This document shows positions 16,669-26,140 of a stretch of DNA of 52,127 nucleotides, piece by piece. Below the pieces are notes generated by a model. That model did no database searches. It saw only the letters and a list, made by a program, of their open reading frames with translations, and was not told the origin of the DNA. Source of the stretch: an uncultured Duncaniella sp. (GTDB taxonomy: Bacteria > Bacteroidota > Bacteroidia > Bacteroidales > Muribaculaceae); the NCBI GenBank assembly GCA_910584825.1, contig CAJUCI010000014.1:11447-63573 (forward strand). The letters run 5' to 3'. A program made the translations under genes and the position numbers. Positions within the stretch are counted from its first letter, which is position 1. The number at the start of each line of letters is the position of its first letter.

Positions 16669-19593
16669 ATGATGGAAGGCTGCGGGAAAGGAAGTATGTT
16701 GCGGCATGTGTATAGATGTGCTGTGGTTATGGCAGCTATGCTGACGGCTTTGTCGGCTTATGCCGAAGAGCATGATATGATATTGGTCGGAAGGGTGCTG
16801 ACAGCATTGGGCAAGACAGACCTTATGGAGGCTAAGGTGTTTACTCTTGACGGTGAGGGAAATAAGGCTGATTCTGTCAAGGTGGGTATGCGTCTAAGTA
16901 CACCGAACGGTTCAGTTGAACAGTCGGTGTTCATATTTCAGACCACGAGCCGCGACTCCACATATGTGTTTGATGTCAGCTGTGAGGGATATATGCCTCA
17001 GACACTGGTATATAAGGTGGAGAATGTAGGCGCGAGGGAGTTTAAGCGTGAAATGCCTACGGTGTATCTCGAGCGTGCGCCGCATAAGCTCGGCGAGGTC
17101 ACAGTGACCGCGTCTAAAATCAAGTTCTACAACCGTGGCGATACTATTGTGTATAATGCCGATGCTTTCCAGTTGGCCGAGGGGTCGATGCTCGACGCGC
17201 TCATCAATCAGCTGCCGGGCGTACAGCTTGACGATAACGGACGCATAACGGTCAACGGCGAGTTTGTGGAGTCGCTTCTGCTCAACGGCCGACAGTTCTT
17301 TGACGGCAACAATAACCTGATGCTTCAGAACATCGGGGCATATACGGTGAAGAACGTTGAGGTGTATCGCGGGCAGACGGCGCAGGAGAAGTGGATTGGT
17401 GACCCCAATGCGGCCAAACATCTTACGATGGATGTGAAGCTGAAAAAGGAGTATTCGATGGGGTGGATAGCTAATGTGCAGGCCGGTTACGGAACTGAGG
17501 ACCGATACCTCGGCCGACTGTTTGCCTCATGGTTCACCCCGACGACCCAGGTGCATCTGATAGGCAACATCAACAATCTGAACGACAGCCGCACGCCCGG
17601 CCAGAGCGACGGCTGGACTCCCGAGCAGATGCCATCGGGCACGCGAAGGTATCATATGGCCGGACTCGACTACAGCTACGCCACGCCTGACTACAAGCGC
17701 ACGGCCGACGGCAGTTTCCTTTATGAGGGGGACAGGCTCGACACCTACACGTCGACCAACCGCGCAAATTTCTTTGCCTCGGGCAACACGTATGATTACA
17801 CCTATGCCTCGGGCCGCAACAGCAATACCCGTCTCAGCACCAATCACTCGGTGGACCGGCGGTTTGACCGCTACAGCATTTCAGCAAATGTTGGCGGCCA
17901 TTATAATAAGAGCGTAAGGCGGTCACAGTCGGTGTCGGCATCGTTTATGGAGGAGCAGGCCGACATCACCCGTCAGGCCATCGAGGCACTATATGACGGC
18001 GGGAGCGATGACCGGCTCAATGCGGTAATCAACCGCTCAATCACCCGCGGCGACGGCGAGCGGAAGGAGGGTGGATTCACTGTGTGGGCCAATCAGCTCT
18101 ACAGGATTCCACGGTCGAGCGACATGATACGCCTCACTATGTCAGCAAGATATGACACGAAGAAGGAGCGGCTGTGGGATGACTACGACATCGTGTACGG
18201 CAACGGGGCCGACCCCGCATCCCGCACACGTCAGCGCAATTATACCGACAATTCCCCCAATCATGAGCTGAACCTGAAGGTCACGGGCGGCTATCTCTCG
18301 CGATACGGCGATTTATCGCTGACGGTACTGTACAATTATGAATTTCTTAACCGTGACAGGGATTCGTACATGTATGCTCTTGACCGACTGGAGGATATGG
18401 GCGTGTACGGCACTCTTCCGGCGGGCTATCTCTCGACTCTTGACCCGGGCAACAGCTACAGGTCGAGCCTGATAGACAACAGGCATACGTTGCAACCGAT
18501 GTTGAGATACAGCCATGACTTCGCAAACGGCGACCGCATAATTTCGGCCATAGGCGGGGTGGCGGGTGTGATGCACAGCCATCTGAACTATTGGAGCGAC
18601 AGCCGTTTTTACCCGGTGAGGCGCAGCTCGTACGTCATGACGGTCGGTGGAAGCATGGCTCAGTTCGCGTATATGAGGCAGAGGAGCGGCGACACTACGG
18701 GACACACTTTTGACGTGACCTATGAGATGGACACCGAGACTCCCGACCTGTTGCATATGGTGGATGTGACCAATACGTCCGACCCTCTCAACGTCGCCCT
18801 CGGAAATCCTGACCTGAAGAACGCCTACGTGCATAATGGCAAAATCAAGTATATCGTCAGACCGGCCAACAGCACTATATACAATGCCGTGACGCTCAAC
18901 GGAGTGTACACAGCCAATGCGCTGGTGCGCGGATATTATTACGATATGTCTACGGGCGTGAGGTATAACAAGACCTACAATGTGAGCGGCAACTACAATC
19001 TGTCGGCGCAGAATGATTTCAGCATTCAGTTTGGCAGCCTCAAGCAGTTCGCGCTTTCATCGTTGACCGAGGCAGCCAACGTGCATAGCGTCGACATGGT
19101 GGGCACCGAGGGGGTTGAGCCTACCCCCTCAAAGGTGAATACGCGCACGCTGGGCGAGCAGCTGAAACTGTCGTGGCAGATAGGCAAGCAGAGCATCGAG
19201 CTTAACGGTAAGGTGACTGACCGCCACACGTCGTCGTCACGCTCGGATTTCCGCGACATCGATGCCACGCATTACCAGTATGGCGTGACGGGCAAGTTTG
19301 TGATGCCGGCGGGATTCAGCCTCAGCACCGATTTCACCTTCTACACCCGCAGGGGCTATGGCGTGAGGGAACTCGACACGACCGATGCCGTGTGGAACGC
19401 GCGCCTGAGCTACATGCCGCGTGGCGGACGTTGGGTGTTTAATATCGACGGTTTCGACCTCCTGCACCGGCTGTCAAATGTCCACTATGCCGTGACCGCC
19501 ACAGGCCGCACAGTGACATATACCAACACACTCCCGCGCTACGTACTCGCCACAGTGCAGTACCGATTTAACATCCAGCCAAAGAAGAGATAG
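16669..19593 (+). CDS. Outer-membrane beta-barrel receptor with carboxypeptidase-regulatory-like N-domain
   Basis: 974-aa outer-membrane protein. Signal peptide about 10-33 (an alternative start at ATG 16696 is equally plausible), then a beta-sandwich domain (about 36-140) of the carboxypeptidase-regulatory type. The plug-like segment (about 142-260) has EVTVTASKIKFYNRGDTIVY and LINQLPGVQLDDNG. A long beta-barrel follows, ending in an aromatic-rich strand. This is the OMP_b-brl_3-type TonB-dependent-receptor relative common in Bacteroidetes. No SusD-like partner is adjacent, so it is not a classical SusCD pair. The ligand is unknown. Confidence 0.88.
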   Translation: MMEGCGKGSMLRHVYRCAVVMAAMLTALSAYAEEHDMILVGRVLTALGKTDLMEAKVFTLDGEGNKADSVKVGMRLSTPNGSVEQSVFIFQTTSRDSTYVFDVSCEGYMPQTLVYKVENVGAREFKREMPTVYLERAPHKLGEVTVTASKIKFYNRGDTIVYNADAFQLAEGSMLDALINQLPGVQLDDNGRITVNGEFVESLLLNGRQFFDGNNNLMLQNIGAYTVKNVEVYRGQTAQEKWIGDPNAAKHLTMDVKLKKEYSMGWIANVQAGYGTEDRYLGRLFASWFTPTTQVHLIGNINNLNDSRTPGQSDGWTPEQMPSGTRRYHMAGLDYSYATPDYKRTADGSFLYEGDRLDTYTSTNRANFFASGNTYDYTYASGRNSNTRLSTNHSVDRRFDRYSISANVGGHYNKSVRRSQSVSASFMEEQADITRQAIEALYDGGSDDRLNAVINRSITRGDGERKEGGFTVWANQLYRIPRSSDMIRLTMSARYDTKKERLWDDYDIVYGNGADPASRTRQRNYTDNSPNHELNLKVTGGYLSRYGDLSLTVLYNYEFLNRDRDSYMYALDRLEDMGVYGTLPAGYLSTLDPGNSYRSSLIDNRHTLQPMLRYSHDFANGDRIISAIGGVAGVMHSHLNYWSDSRFYPVRRSSYVMTVGGSMAQFAYMRQRSGDTTGHTFDVTYEMDTETPDLLHMVDVTNTSDPLNVALGNPDLKNAYVHNGKIKYIVRPANSTIYNAVTLNGVYTANALVRGYYYDMSTGVRYNKTYNVSGNYNLSAQNDFSIQFGSLKQFALSSLTEAANVHSVDMVGTEGVEPTPSKVNTRTLGEQLKLSWQIGKQSIELNGKVTDRHTSSSRSDFRDIDATHYQYGVTGKFVMPAGFSLSTDFTFYTRRGYGVRELDTTDAVWNARLSYMPRGGRWVFNIDGFDLLHRLSNVHYAVTATGRTVTYTNTLPRYVLATVQYRFNIQPKKR

Positions 19594-19615
19594 CTTCCGG
19601 GGAGGCGTTGGGTGT

Positions 19616-19729
19616 CTGTAGGAGCGACGGCTTTAGCCGTCGATATGAAACGACGTATCAGCCAATGATTCATTGGGTTAAGTTACCTCGTTCGTGTCAT
19701 ATCGACGGCTAAAGCCGTCGCTCCTACAG
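19616..19729. repeat. Perfect 33-bp inverted repeat with nested palindromes
   Basis: Arms at 19616-19648 and 19697-19729 are exact reverse complements, separated by 48 bp. Each arm also contains its own palindrome GACGGCTTTAGCCGTC. It fills the gap between two convergent genes; the right arm ends 2 nt before the stop codon of the flavoprotein gene. The GCTTTAGC core is shared with 134-149, 355-370 and 1244-1257. It resembles REP/BIME elements and may also work as a bidirectional transcription block. Confidence 0.85.
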
Positions 19730-19731
19730 CC

Positions 19732-21315
19732 TTACACTCCCTTTTTGAGGAGTGTGAGGCTGAGTTGTTCGGCTACGCGGTCGCCGTCGATGGCGGCTGA
19801 GACGATGCCGCCGGCATATCCGGCCCCCTCGCCGCAGGGGTATAGCCCGGCTACGCTGATGTGGGCGAGGGTGTCGCTGTCGCGGGGGATGCGCACGGGC
19901 GATGAGGTGCGTGTCTCGGCTCCGATGAGCGCGGCCTCGTGGGTGAGAAATCCTCGGTTTTTCCTGTCAAACTCTTTGAAACCTTCCTGCAGACGGCGGG
20001 CTATCCCCTTGGGCAGCAGCCGGTCGATGCGGGCGGGATGGATGCCGGGGGGATAGGAGGTGGAGGGGAGGTCGGCCGACGGGCGCGATGCCACGAAGTC
20101 GTCCATGCGCTGGGCGGGGGCGTTCTGGGTGCGTCCGGCCTCTTCCCAGAACGCGCGTTCTATGCGCTCCTGCATGCGCATCATTTTCAGTGTGGTCTCC
20201 TCGGGCGTGTCGCCGTCGGGCACATCCTCGGGGAGTATCTCGACCACCATGCCCGAATTGGCCCAGCGTGTGCCTCGGCTTGCGGGCGACATGCCGTTGA
20301 CCACGAGCTGGCCGTCGGCACTCGCGGCGGGGATGATGAATCCGCCGGGGCACATGCAGAACGAGTAGACTCCGCGTCCGTCGACACGGGTGAGCATGGT
20401 GTATTCGGCTGCCGGGAGATATTTGCCGCGCCCCTTGGGGGAGTGGTAGCGCAGTTGGTCGATGAGCTGCTGTGGATGCTCGAGACGCACGCCCACGGCG
20501 AGTCCCTTAGGCTCCATATGCACATTCTGAGCCATGAGCATCGAGTAGACATCGCGGGCCGAGTGGCCTGTGGCGAGGATGACCGGGCCGCGGTATTCCT
20601 GACCGTCGGCGGTCACGACTCCGCACACCGAGCCGTCGGGGGCAAGGAGCAGTGAGGTGGCGCGTGTGGAGAAGTGCACCTCGCCGCCACAGTCGATGAT
20701 GGTGTTGCGTATGGCCTTGATTACGGCGGGCAGACGGTCGGTGCCGATGTGGGGGTGGGCGTCGACGAGTATATCCTCCGAGGCTCCGTGCTGGGCGAGG
20801 ATGTTGAGTATCTTGTCAACCGGGCCGCGCTTCTTGCTGCGGGTGTAGAGTTTGCCGTCGGAGTATGCTCCCGCACCACCCTCGCCGAAGCAGTAGTTGG
20901 AGTCGGGGTCGATGACGTTTTCGCGCGAGATGCGGGCCATGTCCTTGCGGCGTGAGTCCACATCCTTGCCGCGCTCGAGGATGATGGGGCGCACCCCCTC
21001 CTCGATGAGGCGCAGGGCGGCGAAGAGTCCGGCGGGGCCTGCGCCTACGATGACGGCCCGGGGCGCGTCGGGCGCGAGCGGGGTGTAGGTCACGGGGGTG
21101 ATGAGCGAGGTGTTTGCCGGCTCCTCGTCAATCCACAGCTTGACCGAGAGGTTGACCATGACGCGGCGTTGGCGCGCGTCGATTGAGCGGCGCGTGATGC
21201 GCAGACTGTTTATACGGTTGGCGTCGATGCCCATGTGGGTCGAGGCTGCCGCGCGCAGCAGCATCTCCTCAGCGGCGGCGCGGGGGTCGACACGTAGTTC
21301 TATTGTCTCTTGCAC
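19732..21315 (-). CDS. COG2509-type FAD-dependent dehydrogenase
   Basis: 527-aa flavoprotein. After an N-terminal alpha/beta domain of about 85 residues comes the FAD-binding Rossmann motif VGAGPAGLFAALRL, the FGEGGAGAYSDGKLYTR block and the late CGEGAGYAGGIVSAA segment typical of the uncharacterised COG2509 oxidoreductases. The substrate is not known for the family. It lies 24 bp upstream of nothing on its own strand and follows the MATE gene closely (24 nt), so the two are probably co-transcribed. Confidence 0.87.
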   Translation of the reverse strand: MQETIELRVDPRAAAEEMLLRAAASTHMGIDANRINSLRITRRSIDARQRRVMVNLSVKLWIDEEPANTSLITPVTYTPLAPDAPRAVIVGAGPAGLFAALRLIEEGVRPIILERGKDVDSRRKDMARISRENVIDPDSNYCFGEGGAGAYSDGKLYTRSKKRGPVDKILNILAQHGASEDILVDAHPHIGTDRLPAVIKAIRNTIIDCGGEVHFSTRATSLLLAPDGSVCGVVTADGQEYRGPVILATGHSARDVYSMLMAQNVHMEPKGLAVGVRLEHPQQLIDQLRYHSPKGRGKYLPAAEYTMLTRVDGRGVYSFCMCPGGFIIPAASADGQLVVNGMSPASRGTRWANSGMVVEILPEDVPDGDTPEETTLKMMRMQERIERAFWEEAGRTQNAPAQRMDDFVASRPSADLPSTSYPPGIHPARIDRLLPKGIARRLQEGFKEFDRKNRGFLTHEAALIGAETRTSSPVRIPRDSDTLAHISVAGLYPCGEGAGYAGGIVSAAIDGDRVAEQLSLTLLKKGV

Positions 21316-21339
21316 GGGTGTTGAGAGGTTGGGGGAAGG

Positions 21340-22725
21340 TTAGAAATTATGATGTTTCATCCACCGGTTGAGGGTGATGAGTGATACGACAAATGCGAGG
21401 AAGTCTGACGCGGCCATCGATGCCCACACGCCGTCGACACCCCACCATCGCGGCAGGAATATCAGGAACGGCAGCAGGAACAGCAGCTGGCGCGTGAGCG
21501 AGAGGAATATCGAGAGTTTGGGCTTGCCCACGCTCTGGAAGAAGTTTTGAATCACTATCTGACAGCCCACTACAGGGTAGAGCAGGAAGTAGATGCGGAA
21601 GCCTTCGCGCGAGATTTTTATGAGGGTCTCGTCGGTGGTGAAGAGGCTGCTCACCGTGTCGGGCAATCCCTCGCTGATAATCCATCCGAGCATAGTTATG
21701 GCCACGCCGAGCCATATGCCGGTGCGGAGGGTGTGCTTGACACGGTCATACTGTCCGGCTCCCATGTTGTAGCCGAGTATAGGCTGCATGCCCTGTGTCA
21801 CGCCGAACACCACCATCACGAAAAACATCGTGGTGCGGTTGATGATGCCGTAGGCTCCGACACACAGGTTGCCCTGGTCGCCGCCGTAGTCAAGCAGGGC
21901 GCGGTTGAGAAACACCACGACCACGCATGCGCACACGTTCATGAGAAACGGCGACAGGCCGATGGCATAGATGCGCTTGACGATGGGCATTGACAGCCAC
22001 TTGTTGTGCCACTTGAAGTGAATCGACGATGAGCGGGACAGGAAGTGGGATAGCACCCACACGAATGCGGTAAACTGTCCGCACACCGTTGCGAGGGCGG
22101 CTCCGCGTATGCCCCATTTGAACACGAATATGAATATGGGGGCGAGGATGACGTTGACGGCCACGGAGAGCAGGGCCGAAATCATAGCCTTCTTGGGGTA
22201 GCCGGTGGCGCGCATGAGGTTGTTGAGGCCGATGAACACGAAGGCTATCGGTGTGCCCCACAGTATCACCTCCATGAACTCGCGGGCATAGCTCACGGTG
22301 TCGTCGGTGGCTCCGAAGAAGTAGAGTATCTCGTCGAGAAACAGCAGTGTGCCTCCGCCGAACACGATGGCATGGATGAGGCAGAGGACAAACACGTTGT
22401 TTACCACGTCGGTTGCGCGGTCATAGTTTTTCTGCCCGAGGAATATCGAGCTGATGGTGGCACCGCCGGCTGCAATCATCATGCAGAAGGCGGCCACGAG
22501 GTTCATGAGGGGGAAGGTGATGGCGAGTCCGGCTATGGCCATAGGGCCTACGCCTCGGCCGATGAAGATACTGTCGACAATATTGTAGAGCGAGGTGGCC
22601 ACGCTCGCGATGATGGCCGGTATGGAATACTGGGCCAGGAGCTTGCCTATGGACTTCTGCCCGAGGTCCTCGGTCGATGCACTCGCGGCGGCCGGTCTTA
22701 CGCTGTTGTCTATAGTATTACCCAT
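21340..22725 (-). CDS. MATE-family multidrug/cation exporter
   Basis: 461-aa inner-membrane exporter with twelve hydrophobic segments in two homologous halves. Typical MATE features are the early SIPAIIASVATSLYNIVDSIFIG segment split around P and N residues, IFLGQ after TM2, and PILGYNMGAGQ in the second half. The start is ATG 22725: the longer frame begins with TTG inside the -7 promoter box and cannot be transcribed from it. Na+ or H+ antiport of drugs is known for the family; the substrate is open. Confidence 0.92.
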   Translation of the reverse strand: MGNTIDNSVRPAAASASTEDLGQKSIGKLLAQYSIPAIIASVATSLYNIVDSIFIGRGVGPMAIAGLAITFPLMNLVAAFCMMIAAGGATISSIFLGQKNYDRATDVVNNVFVLCLIHAIVFGGGTLLFLDEILYFFGATDDTVSYAREFMEVILWGTPIAFVFIGLNNLMRATGYPKKAMISALLSVAVNVILAPIFIFVFKWGIRGAALATVCGQFTAFVWVLSHFLSRSSSIHFKWHNKWLSMPIVKRIYAIGLSPFLMNVCACVVVVFLNRALLDYGGDQGNLCVGAYGIINRTTMFFVMVVFGVTQGMQPILGYNMGAGQYDRVKHTLRTGIWLGVAITMLGWIISEGLPDTVSSLFTTDETLIKISREGFRIYFLLYPVVGCQIVIQNFFQSVGKPKLSIFLSLTRQLLFLLPFLIFLPRWWGVDGVWASMAASDFLAFVVSLITLNRWMKHHNF

Positions 22726-22767
22726 TAGTTGAAATCGCTTAGAGGAGCGAGTCAGGAAACTCGTGTG

Positions 22768-22775
22768 CAAAGTTA
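22768..22775 (-). promoter_or_regulatory. -7 element TAACTTTG for the MATE gene
   Basis: TAACTTTG on the minus strand, 42 nt upstream of ATG 22725. It rules out the TTG start at 22770. Confidence 0.6.
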
Positions 22776-22862
22776 CGCATTTTTCCCGACACCACTCTAA
22801 TCTATAACAAAATCATCCGCAGGGATGGTTCAGTATAAACAATAGTATATGGACAAGACGGA

Positions 22863-24092
22863 TTACGAGTTTAGTTGTTTGATTATTGCTTCAACGGCTT
22901 CCTTTTCGAGTGCGCGTGTTGTGAGGGATAGGGAATGATTAGCTGTCGGGCTTATAAATAGTTGTGGGAGTATTTCGTAATACATATCTCCAAGAATTGA
23001 CTTCCATGTGTCAACCAAATTATTCATCGGGATTATGAATATCGTATCAGGATGATTAAGATGGATGTATCTTGTCAGTTGACGTATAAAATAGTGTGAT
23101 GGGAGCACACCGAGGTCAAGCGGTTTAGCACGGTTGGTGTCATTGTAATATGGAAAAGCATTGATAATGGCAACATTTTTGAAAATGAGGCATTCGTCGA
23201 TGTCGTTTTCTTTAGACAAATTTCTCAGGCTGTTAATCCAATGGCGATATGTAGGAGAAAAATATAAATCCATCAATTCCACTGAAGGGATGCCGGTGGG
23301 CTCGGACCGGCCATAAAGGTGACAGTAGGCGTGTTTCCCGCCCCAAAGATTATGCCATTTGTTCAGAGTTGTTGTGATTAGCTCTCTAAATCTTATGTCC
23401 AGTGCGAGATTTTGCGACCGGCATATGAAATCATCATATGTAGGCATATTGCCAAGAATGATAACTTTCGCACTCAGAATGTCGCCATACCACGGTTCAG
23501 GTCTGACTTCGGTGATAATTCGTGAACGCTTGGATTTGGAGCCGGTATTGTATCGGAGTATTAATGATTCGTCACCCTGATATGTCATTATGCCATCCTT
23601 GAAATATAATGGGAAAGCACCTGTGATGTTGGAGAGGTAAGGGTATCTCCATCCATTTAGAGCATCTAACTCGATGCAGTGCATTTCAGATAGACTCTCT
23701 GCCATGTAATGCGAGTCGCTGTAGCCCGACCGAGATACGGGATATCGATAACGGGCCATGATTTCCTCAAGCATGATATTTATGTCGGTATCAATATCGT
23801 TTTCACGGTCCATTATGCCACTATCATAGGGGTCGACACCACATGCGGCGGCTTCGAGTGAAAGTACAGCCCGATGCACATCGTCCTCATGCACATGTGG
23901 GTAGTCACGGAAGCTGTGGTATATGTCCTTGCGGATATCGTAGCCGTGAGTTGTGAGATAACCGATGTCAACGAGTTTTTGTTCAATCGGATATCTGCAG
24001 TATTCTGAGCATAGGCTATCAAAATAAGTACGTGGCGAACGAGGCAAGTGCAATTTATCCGACTTGCCATATATGCCTTGATAATCAGTCAT
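22863..24092 (-). CDS. Unrecognised 409-aa protein with uracil-DNA-glycosylase-like motifs
   Basis: I do not recognise the family with certainty. The C-terminal half (about 205-409) has the order of motifs seen in the uracil-DNA glycosylase fold: a Gly-Asn-x-Pro strand/loop ILGNMPTYDD (212-221), a strand NAFPYY (311-316), strand FIIPMNN (352-358) and a late loop SPTANHSLSLT (381-391) where UDGs carry their catalytic HPS-type loop. The N-terminal half (1 to about 200) is novel and acidic, with no signal or membrane segment. Its ATG overlaps the stop of the WYL regulator gene (ATGA, 24089-24092), a strong sign of functional linkage. A+T-richer than flanks. Confidence 0.75.
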   Translation of the reverse strand: MTDYQGIYGKSDKLHLPRSPRTYFDSLCSEYCRYPIEQKLVDIGYLTTHGYDIRKDIYHSFRDYPHVHEDDVHRAVLSLEAAACGVDPYDSGIMDRENDIDTDINIMLEEIMARYRYPVSRSGYSDSHYMAESLSEMHCIELDALNGWRYPYLSNITGAFPLYFKDGIMTYQGDESLILRYNTGSKSKRSRIITEVRPEPWYGDILSAKVIILGNMPTYDDFICRSQNLALDIRFRELITTTLNKWHNLWGGKHAYCHLYGRSEPTGIPSVELMDLYFSPTYRHWINSLRNLSKENDIDECLIFKNVAIINAFPYYNDTNRAKPLDLGVLPSHYFIRQLTRYIHLNHPDTIFIIPMNNLVDTWKSILGDMYYEILPQLFISPTANHSLSLTTRALEKEAVEAIIKQLNS

Positions 24093-24997
24093 AAGTAAAG
24101 ATTTGACAATTTTCTGACGCGTTCAGCTATACTGTTTCTGACCGAAGCAGGGGATATTACTTCTACTTTCTCACCGTGCGATAGCAGTTCCATAAAGAAA
24201 TCGTAAGTGGGACAGACGTGTATTTGTAGGTACACATATCCGTCCTCAACTTTCGTAACGCTTTGGCTCGGGTGTAGCGGCAGAGCGATGAAATAGTTGG
24301 CCTGTTCTCTTTCTACGCGGAGTGTTATGAGCTGACTGTCAACACCAGGTTGGCGGATTATGCCGTAACTGTCGGCAAACAGTTCGGCGAGACTGAATTT
24401 TGGCCGTGTGGCTGGCTGGCCAAGCTTAAGGGATATGATGCGGTCGAGAGGATAGGAATATGGAGTGCCGTCAGGGAGTTCGGCCACAAGATACCACCGC
24501 TGTCGGAACAGTTTTAGGCCAATTGGACTGACGGACACATCCTCTTCTGCCTCAGGGTCGTAGTTGTGGCGGTAACGTATGTGTACGCACAGCCTTTCTG
24601 ATAATGCCTGCAGTATGTTTTGCAGATATGCTATATTACCTATTATAGGCTCTATCTCGATATAGTTGGCAATGTCACGTGTGCGGGTTATGGCATCCTG
24701 AAGTGTGACAGCACTGTTGAACATGGTACGTATCCGTGCCGAACTGTCTGAATTGTTGTGGACTATAGTATATGTGTTGTCACTGCGGTTGCATTCGACT
24801 TCGACATCAAAGAGGTCCTGAATGGCACATCGGTGACGCTCGAACGTCTTGTGAGGCAGTGGGGCACCCTCGTTTAGCGAAGATTGCTCCCACAGCTCAC
24901 TGATACGCTCGAATGTTATGGGCCCGTAAGATGCTATGCGGTCATATAGCCATAGATAACGCTTGAATAAATATACCTGATTTCTTGTAGAGCCCAT
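24089..24997 (-). CDS. WYL-domain transcriptional regulator
   Basis: 302 aa. N-terminal winged-helix-like DNA-binding part (about 1-80), then the WYL domain (about 135-230) with QRWYLVAEL (W168-Y169-L170) and LDRI (184-187), and a C-terminal WCX-like extension ending near 300. WYL regulators sense small ligands or nucleic acid and are frequent controllers of phage-defence genes (BrxR/CapW type); that role here is inferred. It is the middle gene of three, 18 nt after the GIY-YIG gene and coupled by ATGA to the 409-aa gene. Confidence 0.87.
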   Translation of the reverse strand: MGSTRNQVYLFKRYLWLYDRIASYGPITFERISELWEQSSLNEGAPLPHKTFERHRCAIQDLFDVEVECNRSDNTYTIVHNNSDSSARIRTMFNSAVTLQDAITRTRDIANYIEIEPIIGNIAYLQNILQALSERLCVHIRYRHNYDPEAEEDVSVSPIGLKLFRQRWYLVAELPDGTPYSYPLDRIISLKLGQPATRPKFSLAELFADSYGIIRQPGVDSQLITLRVEREQANYFIALPLHPSQSVTKVEDGYVYLQIHVCPTYDFFMELLSHGEKVEVISPASVRNSIAERVRKLSNLYL

Positions 24998-25015
24998 TGA
25001 ATGGAAAAATTTATA

Positions 25016-25915
25016 TTAGTTCTTATTGTAGCCGAAGTTTTTGTTGCGTGTCATGAACTTATCTTTGTAGAGATTCTCTCTTCTGACGGCTTCTTGTTCG
25101 GAGACATTGATAGGCAGCTCTTCGAGTATTATCCATTGAAAGTTTTTGGCATAAGTCGGGTCTTCGGTAATCTTTTCCTCGAGCTTGGCATTGCCACCAT
25201 GTCCGGCTGTCTCGAAATAAGTCTTCCATCTGCCCCATATACCGTCGCGGTTATATGTGCTGCCGACATATTCACGGCCATTGTTCTTGTCCTTAATCAT
25301 ATAGATGCCATTTACAGCACTAAGCATACCCTTCCACTCGCAATCTGGGTGCTCGAATATCAGTTTAAGGTCGCCGTAACTCATTATGGTATCACGGTAT
25401 GACACGAATTTAGGAAGGCCATACTCATCGAATCCTTCGTCAATACGGATTACCGGCTTCTCGATTTTGAAATCATGGTAATATTTTGCCACACCGCCAC
25501 CCCAGTCAATGACTATACGCTCGGATAAGAATTTGAAATCCTCAACCTCTTCGAGTTGCAGAATACACTCACCCGGCTTGCGCGGGTGAGGAACGGAGGA
25601 TAAAATCTTGTAGACAGCCACTAATCGTGCCTTAGTGCCTTTCTCGCCGACAAATACGACGAGATATTCAGTGTTGTCGAATCTGCCTGTCGGCTGTTCG
25701 GACTGATAACGTACGAAGTTTTCTCGTTCGTAGCGATACAAGTCAAGGAGTGAACAGCTGAAAGGCACGCCGTCGATTTCCCTGTCTTTTCGATTGTCAG
25801 CGTGTCGTACCATCTTGATGGCATTGCTGTTGTTGAAATCCTCATTGCCGATACCTCTTAGGATGGTCTGAATAGTTACGATGGTGGGGCGTTGTTGTTT
25901 ATTCATATATTTCAT
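25016..25915 (-). CDS. GIY-YIG nuclease-domain protein
   Basis: 299 aa from ATG 25915 (25906 is also possible). The start annotated further upstream would precede the likely transcription start. Residues 1 to about 195 form an unassigned N-terminal domain. The C-terminal 95 residues are a GIY-YIG endonuclease with all key positions: GIY (203-205), YVG (216-218), catalytic R229 in GRW and metal-binding E280 in RREN, and a final Asn-rich tail. It would cut DNA. It is first of the three-gene cassette. What the N-terminal domain recognises is unknown. Confidence 0.85.
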   Translation of the reverse strand: MKYMNKQQRPTIVTIQTILRGIGNEDFNNSNAIKMVRHADNRKDREIDGVPFSCSLLDLYRYERENFVRYQSEQPTGRFDNTEYLVVFVGEKGTKARLVAVYKILSSVPHPRKPGECILQLEEVEDFKFLSERIVIDWGGGVAKYYHDFKIEKPVIRIDEGFDEYGLPKFVSYRDTIMSYGDLKLIFEHPDCEWKGMLSAVNGIYMIKDKNNGREYVGSTYNRDGIWGRWKTYFETAGHGGNAKLEEKITEDPTYAKNFQWIILEELPINVSEQEAVRRENLYKDKFMTRNKNFGYNKN

Positions 25916-25936
25916 TGTTAATGGTGGTTGGCGATA

Positions 25937-25944
25937 CAAAATTA
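25937..25944 (-). promoter_or_regulatory. -7 element TAATTTTG of the nuclease-WYL cassette
   Basis: TAATTTTG on the minus strand, 21 nt before ATG 25915. A TTG lies upstream, but with a short gap of 16 nt, so the promoter may be weak or need an activator. Confidence 0.5.
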
Positions 25945-26053
25945 GCCACAGCTTTGGCCGCAACATGGCGAAAGCGATAAAACTTTGGCAAGCTATTTTT
26001 GCTTTTTAAGGATTGCTTAGGTTTGAATTTGTAGCAATAGTCATGAACGGATA

Positions 26054-26140
26054 CAAAAAAAGCGTGGGACGTCAATTACTGAATATCGCTACTGAGGTAT
26101 CGCCAAACACCATTTAAGAAATATACAGTCCACCCCACGC
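26054..26140 (-). terminator. Terminator-like stem and T-tract
   Basis: On the minus strand GCGTGGG (26140-26134) can pair with CCCACGC (26068-26062), directly followed by seven T (26060-26054). The loop is long, about 65 nt. The same GTGGGG can instead pair with CCCCAC at 26172-26167, giving mutually exclusive structures. Confidence 0.45.

Noticed and set aside
22801..22830. Hairpin CATCC/GGATG after the 409-aa gene as a terminator
   Set aside because: Only 5 bp of stem and a weak T-tract on the minus strand; not convincing.
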